From: Clostridia bacterium
Lineage (GTDB): Bacteria; Bacillota; Clostridia; Oscillospirales; Acutalibacteraceae
Assembly: GCA_017517135.1 (NCBI GenBank)
Contig: JAFXAK010000033.1
Location: 1 to 59,550 of the forward strand
Direction of reading: 5' to 3'
DNA length: 59,550 nucleotides
The position numbers and the translations under genes were made by a program. Below the pieces are notes generated by a model, which did no database searches, was not told where the DNA came from, and saw only the letters and a program-made list of their open reading frames with translations. Below are positions 24,275 through 32,493 of the stretch, piece after piece. Each line of letters starts with the position of its first letter. Positions within the stretch are counted from its first letter, which is position 1.

Positions 24275-24508
24275 TCAGTTTGTTGCAAGCTTTGCTTCGA
24301 GCAATTCTACTACATCGCCAACTGTTTTTACCTTGGGCATAGCGGCGTTGGAGATTTTGATGTCAAACTTTTCCTCTATTGCAACTGCAATGTTCATAAG
24401 GTCAAAGGATGAAGCACCTATGTCGTATCTTAAGGATGACTCGGGGGTGATGTCCTCGGGCTCGATTTCAACATATTCACAGATTATTTCTTTTATTGTG
24501 TCAAGCAT
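24275..24508 (-). CDS. Acyl/peptidyl carrier protein
   Basis: 77 residues with the four-helix carrier fold. Helix 1 is MLDTIKEIICEYVEI; the attachment motif is DIGASSFDLMNIA, with Ser34 as the likely 4'-phosphopantetheine site (SSF in place of the usual DSL). Helix 3-4 follows as VKTVGDVVELLEAKL. ATG at 24508 directly follows the stop of the condensation-like gene, with GGAGG upstream. Third gene of an operon with an AMP ligase and a condensation-like protein. The altered attachment motif and context point to specialised metabolism and away from fatty acid synthesis. Confidence 0.9.
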   Translation of the reverse strand: MLDTIKEIICEYVEIEPEDITPESSLRYDIGASSFDLMNIAVAIEEKFDIKISNAAMPKVKTVGDVVELLEAKLATN

Positions 24509-25894
24509 TTATAATTCCTCCAATATTTGTCCTATGGTTTTTTCGGGATTTTTTACACCCTGAAGTATTGCATTCACAACACCGTTGTGGAAAAAATAGA
24601 CCTCATAATCCTTTGTAAGTGCGGTGCGGTGGATATATGAAAAGACATATCTTCCTGTTTTACTGTCCTGCATTGTGAGTGTGTATAAGGGCATAACATA
24701 ATGTCCGAAATTATATGCGGTAAAATCAAATTCTCTGCCGTTGAAGCCGTTTTCGCCTGCGGGCAGATATGAAAACATCATACTGTTACCCGTCTGCATA
24801 AGGGAAAGTCCGTAGCGGTCCCTCTCCATTTGTCTGATTGCCGTGAAAGGTACATCCGAATGGCGGAACAGGAAGGCTTGTGTCTGACCTAACTGCTGAG
24901 CGGTTTCTAAGAATGATTTGTTATCGTCAAGGATTTCTCTCCAAGGCAAGGGGGATGCAAGTGTGCCGCCGCAACGCTTTTCTTTGACCGTTCTTCTTCT
25001 CGGGCATAAAACCCAGAAAAGAGTATCATTTGTATGCTTATTGATTTTTGAAAGGTATATACGGAAGCCTAACTGTATTACCCATTCGGCACTTAAGCTG
25101 TTTTCCCGAATAAAATCGGAAATTGCCCTGCTGTCTTCCTCGCTCAGGTGACATTTTATGAGATGTGTTTTATCCAAAACAGGCATATAGATATGCGGCA
25201 TTGTCATATCCTTGCTTCTCAAAAGCTTTCTCTGGAAGTCAAGCACCTTTGTGCCGTTTATTGCATTATAGAAAGGCTTACGGTCTTTTGCGACAAATTC
25301 GTCAAGGATTTTTGTATCTCTTTTGATTCTCTCCTCAAGCTCCGTGTTATCCTGTTCTTTGATTATAATATCCTCGTACTTTGCAAGGGGCTTTGGCATC
25401 GGTGTTCCGTTTTTAAGGCTGTCATATACAGCGATGAGGTCCTTGAAGAAGGTAAACGCTGCAACAAAGTCCATCATCATATGGGAAACACAGATAAATA
25501 TACCGGTTTTGTTTTCGTGTGTCTTGAAGAAAATTATTTTGAAAATCTCGCCGCCGAAAACATCAAGACGGGTTGAAGCTACCGAGTCAAAATACTCCAC
25601 CTGCTCCTCTTTTGAAGAAAATTCCTTATAAAGTATTTTTTCGAGCTTGTATTCATTAAGGAAATACTGCTTGATTTTCAGTCCGTCGCGGAAAATTCTC
25701 AGTCTCATACAGTCATTGCGCTCAATCTCAATATTCACGGCTCTCGCAAGAAGCTTCAGATCAAGCTCCTCGTCGAAGGCTACGGCACAGGGAATCTGGG
25801 TAGACTGTGTATGTACGGAATATTTCCACATATACTGCACCATTTCCTGCGAATGTATTAACTTGTATACTGTTTCACCGTTCTTAGGTTTCAT
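24509..25894 (-). CDS. Stand-alone condensation-domain-like acyltransferase (copy 2)
   Basis: 461 residues, paralogue of the protein at 3027-4427. The HxxxD is at 138-142 in SHMMMDF. Shared blocks include AVNIEIERND, KIKQYFLNEYKLE, FSSKEEQ, RRRTVKEK, the GNSMMFSYLP strand and YNFGHYVMPLYT. The ATG at 25894 was preferred over a GTG at 25903 because the latter abuts its GGAAAG site. It partners a carrier protein (24275) and an AMP ligase (25900), which together could load an acid onto the carrier and join it to a second substrate. No adenylation or carrier domain is fused. Product unknown. Confidence 0.78.
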   Translation of the reverse strand: MKPKNGETVYKLIHSQEMVQYMWKYSVHTQSTQIPCAVAFDEELDLKLLARAVNIEIERNDCMRLRIFRDGLKIKQYFLNEYKLEKILYKEFSSKEEQVEYFDSVASTRLDVFGGEIFKIIFFKTHENKTGIFICVSHMMMDFVAAFTFFKDLIAVYDSLKNGTPMPKPLAKYEDIIIKEQDNTELEERIKRDTKILDEFVAKDRKPFYNAINGTKVLDFQRKLLRSKDMTMPHIYMPVLDKTHLIKCHLSEEDSRAISDFIRENSLSAEWVIQLGFRIYLSKINKHTNDTLFWVLCPRRRTVKEKRCGGTLASPLPWREILDDNKSFLETAQQLGQTQAFLFRHSDVPFTAIRQMERDRYGLSLMQTGNSMMFSYLPAGENGFNGREFDFTAYNFGHYVMPLYTLTMQDSKTGRYVFSYIHRTALTKDYEVYFFHNGVVNAILQGVKNPEKTIGQILEEL

Positions 25895-25899
25895 ATTTC

Positions 25900-27447
25900 T
25901 CACTTTCCGACAATATGCTGCTTGCGCTTGATTTTGCCAAGCTCTGTTTTTTCAAGAGGTGTGTCGCGGACAATAAGCTTTGCAACTATGTGTGAGGGGG
26001 CTGCTGTTTCGTTGAGCTTATCCGTGTATTCCTCGAGGGCTGCTTCAATATCGGTTATACCGCTTTGCTGTGCAAATTCCCCGTTGGGGAAAATTTCTGC
26101 AACGATAAGGTCGTTTTCGGCATAAACCACAACCTCGCTTACAAGTCTGTTTGACATATATCTGTTTTCAATTCCCTCGGGAGACACATTTTCTCCGTTT
26201 GAGAGAATGATGAGGTTTTTAACTCTGCCCGTGATGTAGAGAACTCTGTTTTCGTCTATTCTGCCCATATCTCCCGTACGAAGCCAGCCGTCCTCGGTTA
26301 TTACCTCGGCTGTTTCTTCGGGGCGCTTATAATATCCGAGCATCATACCGGGGGTGTCAAGCTGAATTTCGTGGTCTACAATACGCGCATTGACCGTACT
26401 CATAAGTCTGCCTACGCTGTCAACAGGGCAATCGGGATCGGGAAGTGTTACCTTTGCGCTGGCTTCACTCATACCGTAGCCCTGTCTTAAGAAAATACCG
26501 TAGGGCTCATATGCCTTGCACAGCGCGGGATCAAGATAAGCTCCTCCCGAGAGCATCATATCAAGCTTTCCGCCCGTTACCTGTGCGGCAGCTTCCTTAG
26601 GAGAAAGTGCGGGATTTTTAGCCTGTATTGCACGGATTCTTGCAAGAATAGCCTGAGCTATCATAGGTACTACTCTTATCTGGTCGGGCTTGAATACAAG
26701 TAAATTCTTGAAAAGGTCCTTCATTTCACCGTTAAGACAGATACAGGTGCCGATATTAAGAGGTCCTATATATCCGCAGATAAAGCAGAAAATGTGATGA
26801 AGCGGTAAAACTGAAAGAACTGTGTCAACACGGACAGTTATGGGATCATAGGGCTCAAATATAAGATTGCTTACAAGTGCTTCGCTTGAAAGCATAACAC
26901 CCTTTTTATCGCCTGTTGTGCCTGAGGTGTAGATAATAAGTGCGCATTTTTCAGGCTCCATTTTATAGTCTGAAAGAGCGGCATATTCCGATGTTTCGGA
27001 AAACTCTTCATAAATATTGCTGAAATTCTCTTCGCTTATAACCATTTCATAATGAAGCTTCGGGCAAAGAGCCTTTACTTCTTCTATCTTATCGGCAAAT
27101 TCAGCACCGTACAAAACAGCGGTTGCATCCGAATCGTTTATAATTGCAGCCGTATCACTTACGGTTGAATCGGGATCAACGGGTACAGCAACATTCCCTG
27201 AACAGAGAACACCTGTCATACACACGATGTATTCATATGTGCTCTTGCTGATAATTGCGATATGGTTTCTCTCGCCTATATCGTGACGCAGCTTGCGGCA
27301 GACTGCCAGTCCGTCGCTTCTTACACGGCTAAACTTCTTTTCAACGATTTCACCGTCACGAAGATATTTGATGAAGGTTCTGTCATTGTGCTTTGCGGGA
27401 GCTACATCAAGCAAATCCCGTATTGTGGGTACATTCTCAAGCTTCAT
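25900..27447 (-). CDS. AMP-dependent acyl/aryl ligase (ANL superfamily)
   Basis: 515 residues. ANL motifs in order: P-loop TSGTTGDKKG (174-183), GYGMSEASAK near 307, GWLRTGDMG near 388, NLIILSNGENVSPEGIE near 411, and the C-terminal catalytic lysine region ELGKIKRKQH. It adenylates a carboxylic acid and passes it to a thiol, here plausibly the carrier protein two genes downstream. Substrate cannot be read from motifs. It is first in a three-gene operon and its end touches the condensation-like gene. A weak AAAGGA site precedes the ATG at 27447. Confidence 0.9.
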   Translation of the reverse strand: MKLENVPTIRDLLDVAPAKHNDRTFIKYLRDGEIVEKKFSRVRSDGLAVCRKLRHDIGERNHIAIISKSTYEYIVCMTGVLCSGNVAVPVDPDSTVSDTAAIINDSDATAVLYGAEFADKIEEVKALCPKLHYEMVISEENFSNIYEEFSETSEYAALSDYKMEPEKCALIIYTSGTTGDKKGVMLSSEALVSNLIFEPYDPITVRVDTVLSVLPLHHIFCFICGYIGPLNIGTCICLNGEMKDLFKNLLVFKPDQIRVVPMIAQAILARIRAIQAKNPALSPKEAAAQVTGGKLDMMLSGGAYLDPALCKAYEPYGIFLRQGYGMSEASAKVTLPDPDCPVDSVGRLMSTVNARIVDHEIQLDTPGMMLGYYKRPEETAEVITEDGWLRTGDMGRIDENRVLYITGRVKNLIILSNGENVSPEGIENRYMSNRLVSEVVVYAENDLIVAEIFPNGEFAQQSGITDIEAALEEYTDKLNETAAPSHIVAKLIVRDTPLEKTELGKIKRKQHIVGK

Positions 27448-27627
27448 TTCATTTCTTTTCCTTTTTATTAATAGAAAATTGTTTGACTTCTTAATAATAT
27501 CATTATAAAATCGGAAAAAGCAATTGAGTTCAAAGAAATTTTACATATTCTTTACACCCCGTCAATACAATAAGAATTATAATCCTCTGTTTCAAAAAAA
27601 TGTTATGTTCAGTATAGTTATTTTTAC

Positions 27628-27656
27628 TTGACAAATCGCAATATAATAAGTATAAT
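27628..27656 (+). promoter_or_regulatory. Promoter of the T-box/asnS operon
   Basis: TTGACA (27628-27633) and TATAAT (27651-27656) with a 17-bp spacer. Transcription should start near 27663, at the 5' end of the T-box leader. Confidence 0.88.
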
Positions 27657-27662
27657 CACTAA

Positions 27663-27930
27663 AAAGGCAATGATCGGGAAAAGTAGCAGAAAAATGTGCT
27701 AACAGAGAGTGTCCGACGGTGGAAAGGATGCAGCGGCAGTTTTGTGAAGAACACCCGGGAGCCGTAAGCTGAACAGTTTTTAGTAGGCAAGCCGGAAGCC
27801 GTCCGTTACAACGGCAAGCTTTGTAATAAAACGAAGTGAAAAGAGGCCGAAAGGCAATATAGGTGGTACCGCGGGTTACAGTTGCTCGTCCTATGAAGTG
27901 AACGCTTCACGGATAGACAACTGTTTTTTT
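27663..27930 (+). ncRNA. T-box riboswitch, asparagine-specific
   Basis: The T-box core AGGTGGTACCGCGG is at 27861-27874. Upstream is a long Stem I region (about 27670-27765) with an AAC triplet at 27750-27752 in GAAGAACACCC, the position expected for the specifier, which reads Asn. Downstream, ACAGTTG (27878-27884) and CAACTGT (27917-27923) form the terminator stem with a TTTTTTT run. Uncharged tRNA-Asn should favour the antiterminator and expression of asnS and asnA. Specifier assignment rests on triplet placement and on the genes controlled. Confidence 0.93.
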
Positions 27931-27959
27931 ATTTTACAGAAAAATCGGAGGCAAACGAC

Positions 27960-29336
27960 ATGAAACACACAGACATCAAAGACATTGTAACAAAAAAAGA
28001 ATTCCTCGGCACTCAGGTTACCGTTTGCGGTTGGGTGCGTACTGCAAGAGATTCCAAGAATATGGCTTTCCTTGCTCTCAATGACGGCACAACCCTCAAC
28101 CACCTGCAGATAGTTATTGACAAGTCAACAGATGTTGTGCTCCCTGACGGGGCTACAAAGCTCGGTGCGGCACTCAAGGTTGTGGGTACGGTTGTTGAAA
28201 ACATCAACAACGGCTCGGTTGAAATAAATGCCGAAGAAATTACAGTACTCGGTGAATGTCCTGCAGATTATCCCTTGCAGAAGAAGTTCCAGAAATTAGA
28301 AACACTCCGTGAAATGCCTCACATCAGAGTGAGAACAAACACCTTTAATGCAGTTTTCCGTGTCCGTTCCGTTATGGCTGCGGCTATTCACCGCTTTTTC
28401 CAGGACAGAGGCTTTGTTTATGTAAACACTCCCCTCATCACGGGCAGCGACTGTGAGGGTGCGGGTGAAATGTTCAAGGTAACAACCATCGGCTATTCAA
28501 ACGAATATAAAACAGAAGAAGAATACTATGCAGACGATTTCTTCGGCAAGAAGGCAGGCCTTTCCGTTTCAGGTCAGCTTGAGGGCGAGGTTGCCGCAAT
28601 GGCAATGGGTAAGATTTACACCTTCGGCCCCTCCTTCAGAGCAGAAAAGAGTAACACCGTCCGCCATGTTGCAGAGTTCTGGCATGTTGAGCCCGAGGTT
28701 GCTTTTGCGGAGCTTCCCGACCTTATAGAGCTTGCACAGGATATGATTAAGTATATCATCAGGGACTATATGGAAAAATGCCCCGAGGAGCTCAAATTCT
28801 TCGAGGAACGCTTTGAAAAGGGACTTACGGATAAGCTTCTCAATGTTGTAAACAGCGATTTTGCTATTGTTGACTACACCGAGGCGATCGAAATCCTCAA
28901 AAAGGCTGATGTAAAGTTTGATTACAAGGTTGAATGGGGCTGTGACCTCCAGAGCGAGCACGAGAGATACATCACAGAGGTTGTGTACAAAAAGCCCGTA
29001 TTCCTCATAAACTATCCCAAGGAAATCAAGTCCTTCTATATGAAGCAGAATGCTGACGGCAAGACTGTTGCCGCAACTGACCTGCTTGTTCCCGGCATCG
29101 GTGAAATCATCGGCGGCAGCGAAAGAGAAGCAGACCTCAATAAGCTTCTCTCTGCAATGGAAGCTAAGGGTATGTCCACAGAGGACTACAAGGATTATCT
29201 TGACCTTCGTAAATACGGCACCGTACCCCACTCAGGCTTCGGTCTCGGCTTTGAAAGAGTTATTATGTACTGCACAGGTATGGGAAATATCAGAGATGTT
29301 ATCTTCTATCCCAGAACTGTAGGAAACATCAGATAA
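27960..29336 (+). CDS. asnS: Asparagine--tRNA ligase
   Basis: 458 residues, a class IIb synthetase. An N-terminal OB-fold binds the anticodon (about 10-105: VTVCGWVRTARDSKNMAFLALNDG). The class II core follows with motif 1 near FRVRSVMAAAIHRFF, motif 2 FRAEKSNTVRHVAEFWHVEPE and motif 3 GFGLGFERVI. The start ATG has a GGAGG site 7-8 nt upstream. It charges tRNA-Asn and is regulated by the T-box leader. asnA begins 9 nt after its stop. Confidence 0.97.
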   Translation: MKHTDIKDIVTKKEFLGTQVTVCGWVRTARDSKNMAFLALNDGTTLNHLQIVIDKSTDVVLPDGATKLGAALKVVGTVVENINNGSVEINAEEITVLGECPADYPLQKKFQKLETLREMPHIRVRTNTFNAVFRVRSVMAAAIHRFFQDRGFVYVNTPLITGSDCEGAGEMFKVTTIGYSNEYKTEEEYYADDFFGKKAGLSVSGQLEGEVAAMAMGKIYTFGPSFRAEKSNTVRHVAEFWHVEPEVAFAELPDLIELAQDMIKYIIRDYMEKCPEELKFFEERFEKGLTDKLLNVVNSDFAIVDYTEAIEILKKADVKFDYKVEWGCDLQSEHERYITEVVYKKPVFLINYPKEIKSFYMKQNADGKTVAATDLLVPGIGEIIGGSEREADLNKLLSAMEAKGMSTEDYKDYLDLRKYGTVPHSGFGLGFERVIMYCTGMGNIRDVIFYPRTVGNIR

Positions 29337-29345
29337 GGTGATTTT

Positions 29346-30353
29346 ATGAGAAACTGCGTATACCCCGAGGGCTACAGTTCAATACTTTCCCTCAGAGATA
29401 CTCAGAGAGCCATAAAGCTTACAAAGGATACCTTTCAGGTAAAATTGGCACAGGCTCTCAATCTTGACAGAATAACGGCTCCTCTTATGGTAAATAAGAA
29501 TGCGGGTATAAATGACGACCTCAACGGTGTGGAAAGAAAGGTTCATTTCACAATGAAGGAAATTGAAGGCACCGCAGAGGTTGTGCAGTCCCTTGCAAAG
29601 TGGAAGAGAATGGCTCTCTACCGCTACGGCTACGAGCCGGGTGAGGGTATTTATACGGATATGAATGCCATCCGCCGTGACGACGACTGCGATAATCTCC
29701 ATTCCCTTTTTGTTGACCAATGGGACTGGGAAAAGGTTATCACGAGAGAGGACAGAAATATTGAATATCTCAAGGACACGGTAAGAAAAATAATAAATGC
29801 CCTTGCAGATACAAACGATTTACTCAAAGAACGCTTCCCCGCTCTTCATACCGAGATAAGCAGAGACATATTCTTTGTAACAAGTCAGGAGCTTGAGGAT
29901 ATGTACCCCGATTTTTCGGGCAAGGAGAGAGAAAACGCCATAACAAAGGCACACGGCAGCGTGTTTATTATGCAGATAGGCGACAAGCTCAAATCAGGTA
30001 ACAAGCACGACGGCAGAGCACCCGACTATGACGACTGGACACTCAACGGTGATATTCTTGTGTGGAATCCCGTATTGGAAAGTGCCCTCGAAATCTCGTC
30101 AATGGGAATAAGAGTTGACAAAGCAGCTCTTCTGTCACAGCTCGAAAAGGCAGAGGCTCTCGACAGAGTGAATTTCCCTTATCACAAGGGAATCCTTGAC
30201 GGTACATTACCCCTCACAATAGGCGGCGGCCTCGGACAGTCAAGAATCTGTATGCTCCTTTTGGGTAAGGCTCATGTAGGCGAGGTACAGGTATCAATCT
30301 GGCCCGAGGATATGAAGGCAGATTGCGAAAAGAACGGAATTGTGCTTTTGTAA
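29346..30353 (+). CDS. asnA: Aspartate--ammonia ligase (asparagine synthetase A)
   Basis: 335 residues, usual AsnA length. It makes asparagine from aspartate, ammonia and ATP. Its fold derives from class II tRNA synthetases; family landmarks are LDRITAPLMVNKNAGINDDLNG, the AVVHSLAKWKR-like stretch VVQSLAKWKRMALYRYG, FVDQWDWEKVI and the terminal GGGLGQSRICMLLL. Sharing one T-box with asnS links synthesis and charging of asparagine. Confidence 0.97.
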   Translation: MRNCVYPEGYSSILSLRDTQRAIKLTKDTFQVKLAQALNLDRITAPLMVNKNAGINDDLNGVERKVHFTMKEIEGTAEVVQSLAKWKRMALYRYGYEPGEGIYTDMNAIRRDDDCDNLHSLFVDQWDWEKVITREDRNIEYLKDTVRKIINALADTNDLLKERFPALHTEISRDIFFVTSQELEDMYPDFSGKERENAITKAHGSVFIMQIGDKLKSGNKHDGRAPDYDDWTLNGDILVWNPVLESALEISSMGIRVDKAALLSQLEKAEALDRVNFPYHKGILDGTLPLTIGGGLGQSRICMLLLGKAHVGEVQVSIWPEDMKADCEKNGIVLL

Positions 30354-30370
30354 AACAAAACATAATTATA

Positions 30371-30412
30371 AAGGGATGTGAAAACAACGGTTTTTGCATC
30401 CTTGTTTTTTTT
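30371..30412 (+). terminator. Terminator after asnA
   Basis: GGATGTGAAAAC and GTTTTTGCATCC form an interrupted stem followed by a long T-run. A 38-nt stretch is identical to the hairpin at 31021-31060. Confidence 0.85.
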
Positions 30413-30430
30413 TGCTGAAACCGAAGGTCT

Positions 30431-30455
30431 GCGTTCCCTGACTGACGAAGACGGA
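30431..30455. repeat. Fragment of the REPIN-like repeat family
   Basis: GCGTTCCCTGACTGACGAAG then ACGGA resembles the right-hand end of the 6343-6482 element (GCGTCCCCTACCTGACGAAG). Confidence 0.55.
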
Positions 30456-30571
30456 CATTTTTGACATAAAAGCGTGTATTTTTGTCAACTGTATTAAATA
30501 TTAAATCTTCTTATGCTATATTAATTTTGCAGGGTAACTTACTGCGAAAAAAAAGTAATGGGGTGAATCAT

Positions 30572-31009
30572 ATGGAAAAAACAATGTTCAGAGTCAAGAC
30601 CTTTCTTTTTACCGTTTATGACCTGCTGTGTCTTTATACAGCCACAATTTGTGCTTATGTATCGGTCAGACCTGTTTGCCGTTTGCTTTGCCGTACAAAA
30701 TTTGCTGACATAATGTTGGAAATGAACGATTGGTATCCCATGTTTTATATTATGTCGGTTATTATCGGCGGCGGATGTTGTATTTTTCTGTGCATTGAAT
30801 ACAGCAAACAACCCAAAGTATTTGTCCCCTTGCTGATTTCGCTTGTAATACACCCGATTGTAATTTTCAGTATGGGATATATCTATGTTCTCAGCAGGCT
30901 GACAGTAGAAATTACTTATTGGTTTTTTATCGCCTGCACAATTGCGGTAATCGTTTACAGCGGTTGTATTCTGTACAGAGAAAAAAGAGAGTTAAAGACA
31001 AATAAATAA
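30572..31009 (+). CDS. Hypothetical four-helix membrane protein
   Basis: 145 residues with four predicted membrane helices (about 8-30, 50-70, 80-103 and 108-128) and short charged ends; the C-terminus is YREKRELKTNK. ATG at 30572 follows GGGGTGA. No family recognised. It lies between two copies of the same terminator sequence, as a one-gene transcript. No link to its neighbours is evident. Confidence 0.65.
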   Translation: MEKTMFRVKTFLFTVYDLLCLYTATICAYVSVRPVCRLLCRTKFADIMLEMNDWYPMFYIMSVIIGGGCCIFLCIEYSKQPKVFVPLLISLVIHPIVIFSMGYIYVLSRLTVEITYWFFIACTIAVIVYSGCILYREKRELKTNK

Positions 31010-31020
31010 CAGTAATAAAC

Positions 31021-31060
31021 GAGGATGTGAAAACAACGGTTTTTGCATCCTTGTTTTTTT
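31021..31060 (+). terminator. Terminator, duplicate of the asnA terminator
   Basis: Same hairpin and T-run as 30371-30412, starting GAGGATGTGAAAAC. Confidence 0.85.
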
Positions 31061-31075
31061 AACGAAGCCAAACAC

Positions 31076-31150
31076 TATCACCATAGTGATACAAAAACAG
31101 ATGTTCTATTTGCATTTTTATTGACAAAACTATCACTATGGTGATATAAT
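31076..31150 (+). promoter_or_regulatory. Promoter with paired operators for the DUF3990 module
   Basis: TTGACA (31121-31126) and TATAAT (31145-31150), 18-bp spacer. The near-palindrome TATCACTATGGTGATA (31131-31146) fills the spacer and touches the -10. Its exact reverse complement TATCACCATAGTGATA lies upstream at 31076-31091, 55 bp away, about five helical turns. Suits a dimeric repressor acting by cooperative binding or looping; the HTH protein at 31840 is the obvious candidate. Confidence 0.85.
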
Positions 31151-31181
31151 ATAAGCAGAAAAGAACACGGAGGAAAAGACA

Positions 31182-31874
31182 ATGGACAAAATAATTACTG
31201 TATATCACGGCTCACAGCAAATTGTTACTTCACCTGAGTTCGGTAAGGGTAAAAAGAACAATGATTTCGGTTTTGGTTTTTATTGTACCGAAAGTAACGA
31301 GCTTGCAAAGGAATGGGCAGTATCGTCACTCAATAACGGCTTTTCCAACCGATATTCCTTAGACACCGAATTTCTCAATGTTTTAAATCTTAACAGCCCC
31401 GAATACACTATACTTAACTGGATTGCAGTTCTCGTTGAACACCGTCTGTTTGCAATAAAAACACCTGTTGCAAACAGAGCAAAACGCTATCTTATTGATA
31501 ATTTCTCAGTTAATGTAAATGCTTATGATATAATAACGGGCTACAGAGCAGACGATTCATATTTTGACTATGCCGAGGCATTTCTCAACAACGGGATTTC
31601 CGTTGAACAGCTTTCCGAGGCTATGAAGCTCGGCAAGCTCGGTGAGCAGATTGTTATAAAATCTCAGTTCGCCTTTTCAAAGCTTAAATTTGAGGGCTTT
31701 GAGGTTGCCGAAAAGGACAAATATTATATTCTCAGAAAAGCAAGAGATGACGAAGCAAACCGTCTTTATTATGAAATTCTTGAAGAAGAATCCGACGGCT
31801 TGTATATGCTTGATATTATGAGAGGAGGCATACTCAACGATGATAAGCGCATACCGAGAAATATATCTGAATAA
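31182..31874 (+). CDS. DUF3990 protein (ADP-ribosyltransferase-like toxin candidate), copy 1
   Basis: 230 residues. The N-terminal part has the DUF3990 signature: YHGSQQIV, then NDFGFGFYCTES, and ELAKEWA. These are seen in a family thought to adopt an ADP-ribosyltransferase-like fold. The middle (IITGYRADDSYF, QLSEAMKLGKLGEQIVIKS) is also typical. The ATG at 31182 has GGAGG upstream. An HTH gene overlaps its end by 35 nt, a toxin-antitoxin-like layout. The protein is longer than the other DUF3990 protein here (161 residues). Activity is inferred from family and context only. Confidence 0.8.
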   Translation: MDKIITVYHGSQQIVTSPEFGKGKKNNDFGFGFYCTESNELAKEWAVSSLNNGFSNRYSLDTEFLNVLNLNSPEYTILNWIAVLVEHRLFAIKTPVANRAKRYLIDNFSVNVNAYDIITGYRADDSYFDYAEAFLNNGISVEQLSEAMKLGKLGEQIVIKSQFAFSKLKFEGFEVAEKDKYYILRKARDDEANRLYYEILEEESDGLYMLDIMRGGILNDDKRIPRNISE

Positions 31875-32493
31875 AGCACAGTCGGTATTGGGTGAAGCCT
31901 TTGATTATGCCGTAAACAGCTGTAGCATCAAGGGAGAAGACTTTGTAAAGCTGTTTGTTGCAAGCAGTGTGTCCAAAAAAATGGAAAACGGTGAGCCTAA
32001 ATTTATTGCAGGAAAAAGCGGAATTGAAATAGTAAGAGATATTGTTTTTGAAACAATGAACAAGGAGCTTGATATTGAGCCTCAGATTCAGTACTCACGC
32101 TCAAAGGAATATTGGATAGGCTGGGCTGTTGCCTTCTGTCAATGGTATTCCTCACGGAAATACAGTGACATCTTCAAGGCTGCCTCTTACGAAGAATTAG
32201 AAAAAATGTACTATACTCTCCACGAAGCGGATATTTCAAAATTTGCAGATATAGTCACTAAACGAATGAAAGAGTTTTTTCCCGACACAAATCTTAAACG
32301 CATCCGCACGGCATACGGCTGTACACAAGCTGAGCTTGCGGCTTTTTCGGGGGTAAGTCTTCGTTCAATTCAGATGTATGAGCAACGCAATAAAGATATA
32401 AACAAGGCAAGCGTTGACACAGTTTTTCGTCTTGCGAAGGCTCTCGGCTGTACGGTTGAAGAGCTTATTGAACCAAAGGAAGTGATTTTGTGA
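31840..32493 (+). CDS. HTH protein paired with DUF3990 (antitoxin/regulator candidate)
   Basis: 217 residues. The N-terminal 150 residues are helical (LNKAQSVLGEAFDYAVNSC, then EIVRDIVFETM, and YWIGWAVAFCQWYSSRKYSDIF) and resemble DUF3990 partner proteins. The C-terminal 65 residues are an XRE HTH: LKRIRTAYGCTQAELAAFSGVSLRSIQMYEQ, ending ALGCTVEELIEP. ATG at 31840 with GAGGAGG upstream lies within the DUF3990 gene. Probably neutralises and represses that module by binding the two operators at 31076-31146. Confidence 0.78.
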   Translation: MISAYREIYLNKAQSVLGEAFDYAVNSCSIKGEDFVKLFVASSVSKKMENGEPKFIAGKSGIEIVRDIVFETMNKELDIEPQIQYSRSKEYWIGWAVAFCQWYSSRKYSDIFKAASYEELEKMYYTLHEADISKFADIVTKRMKEFFPDTNLKRIRTAYGCTQAELAAFSGVSLRSIQMYEQRNKDINKASVDTVFRLAKALGCTVEELIEPKEVIL

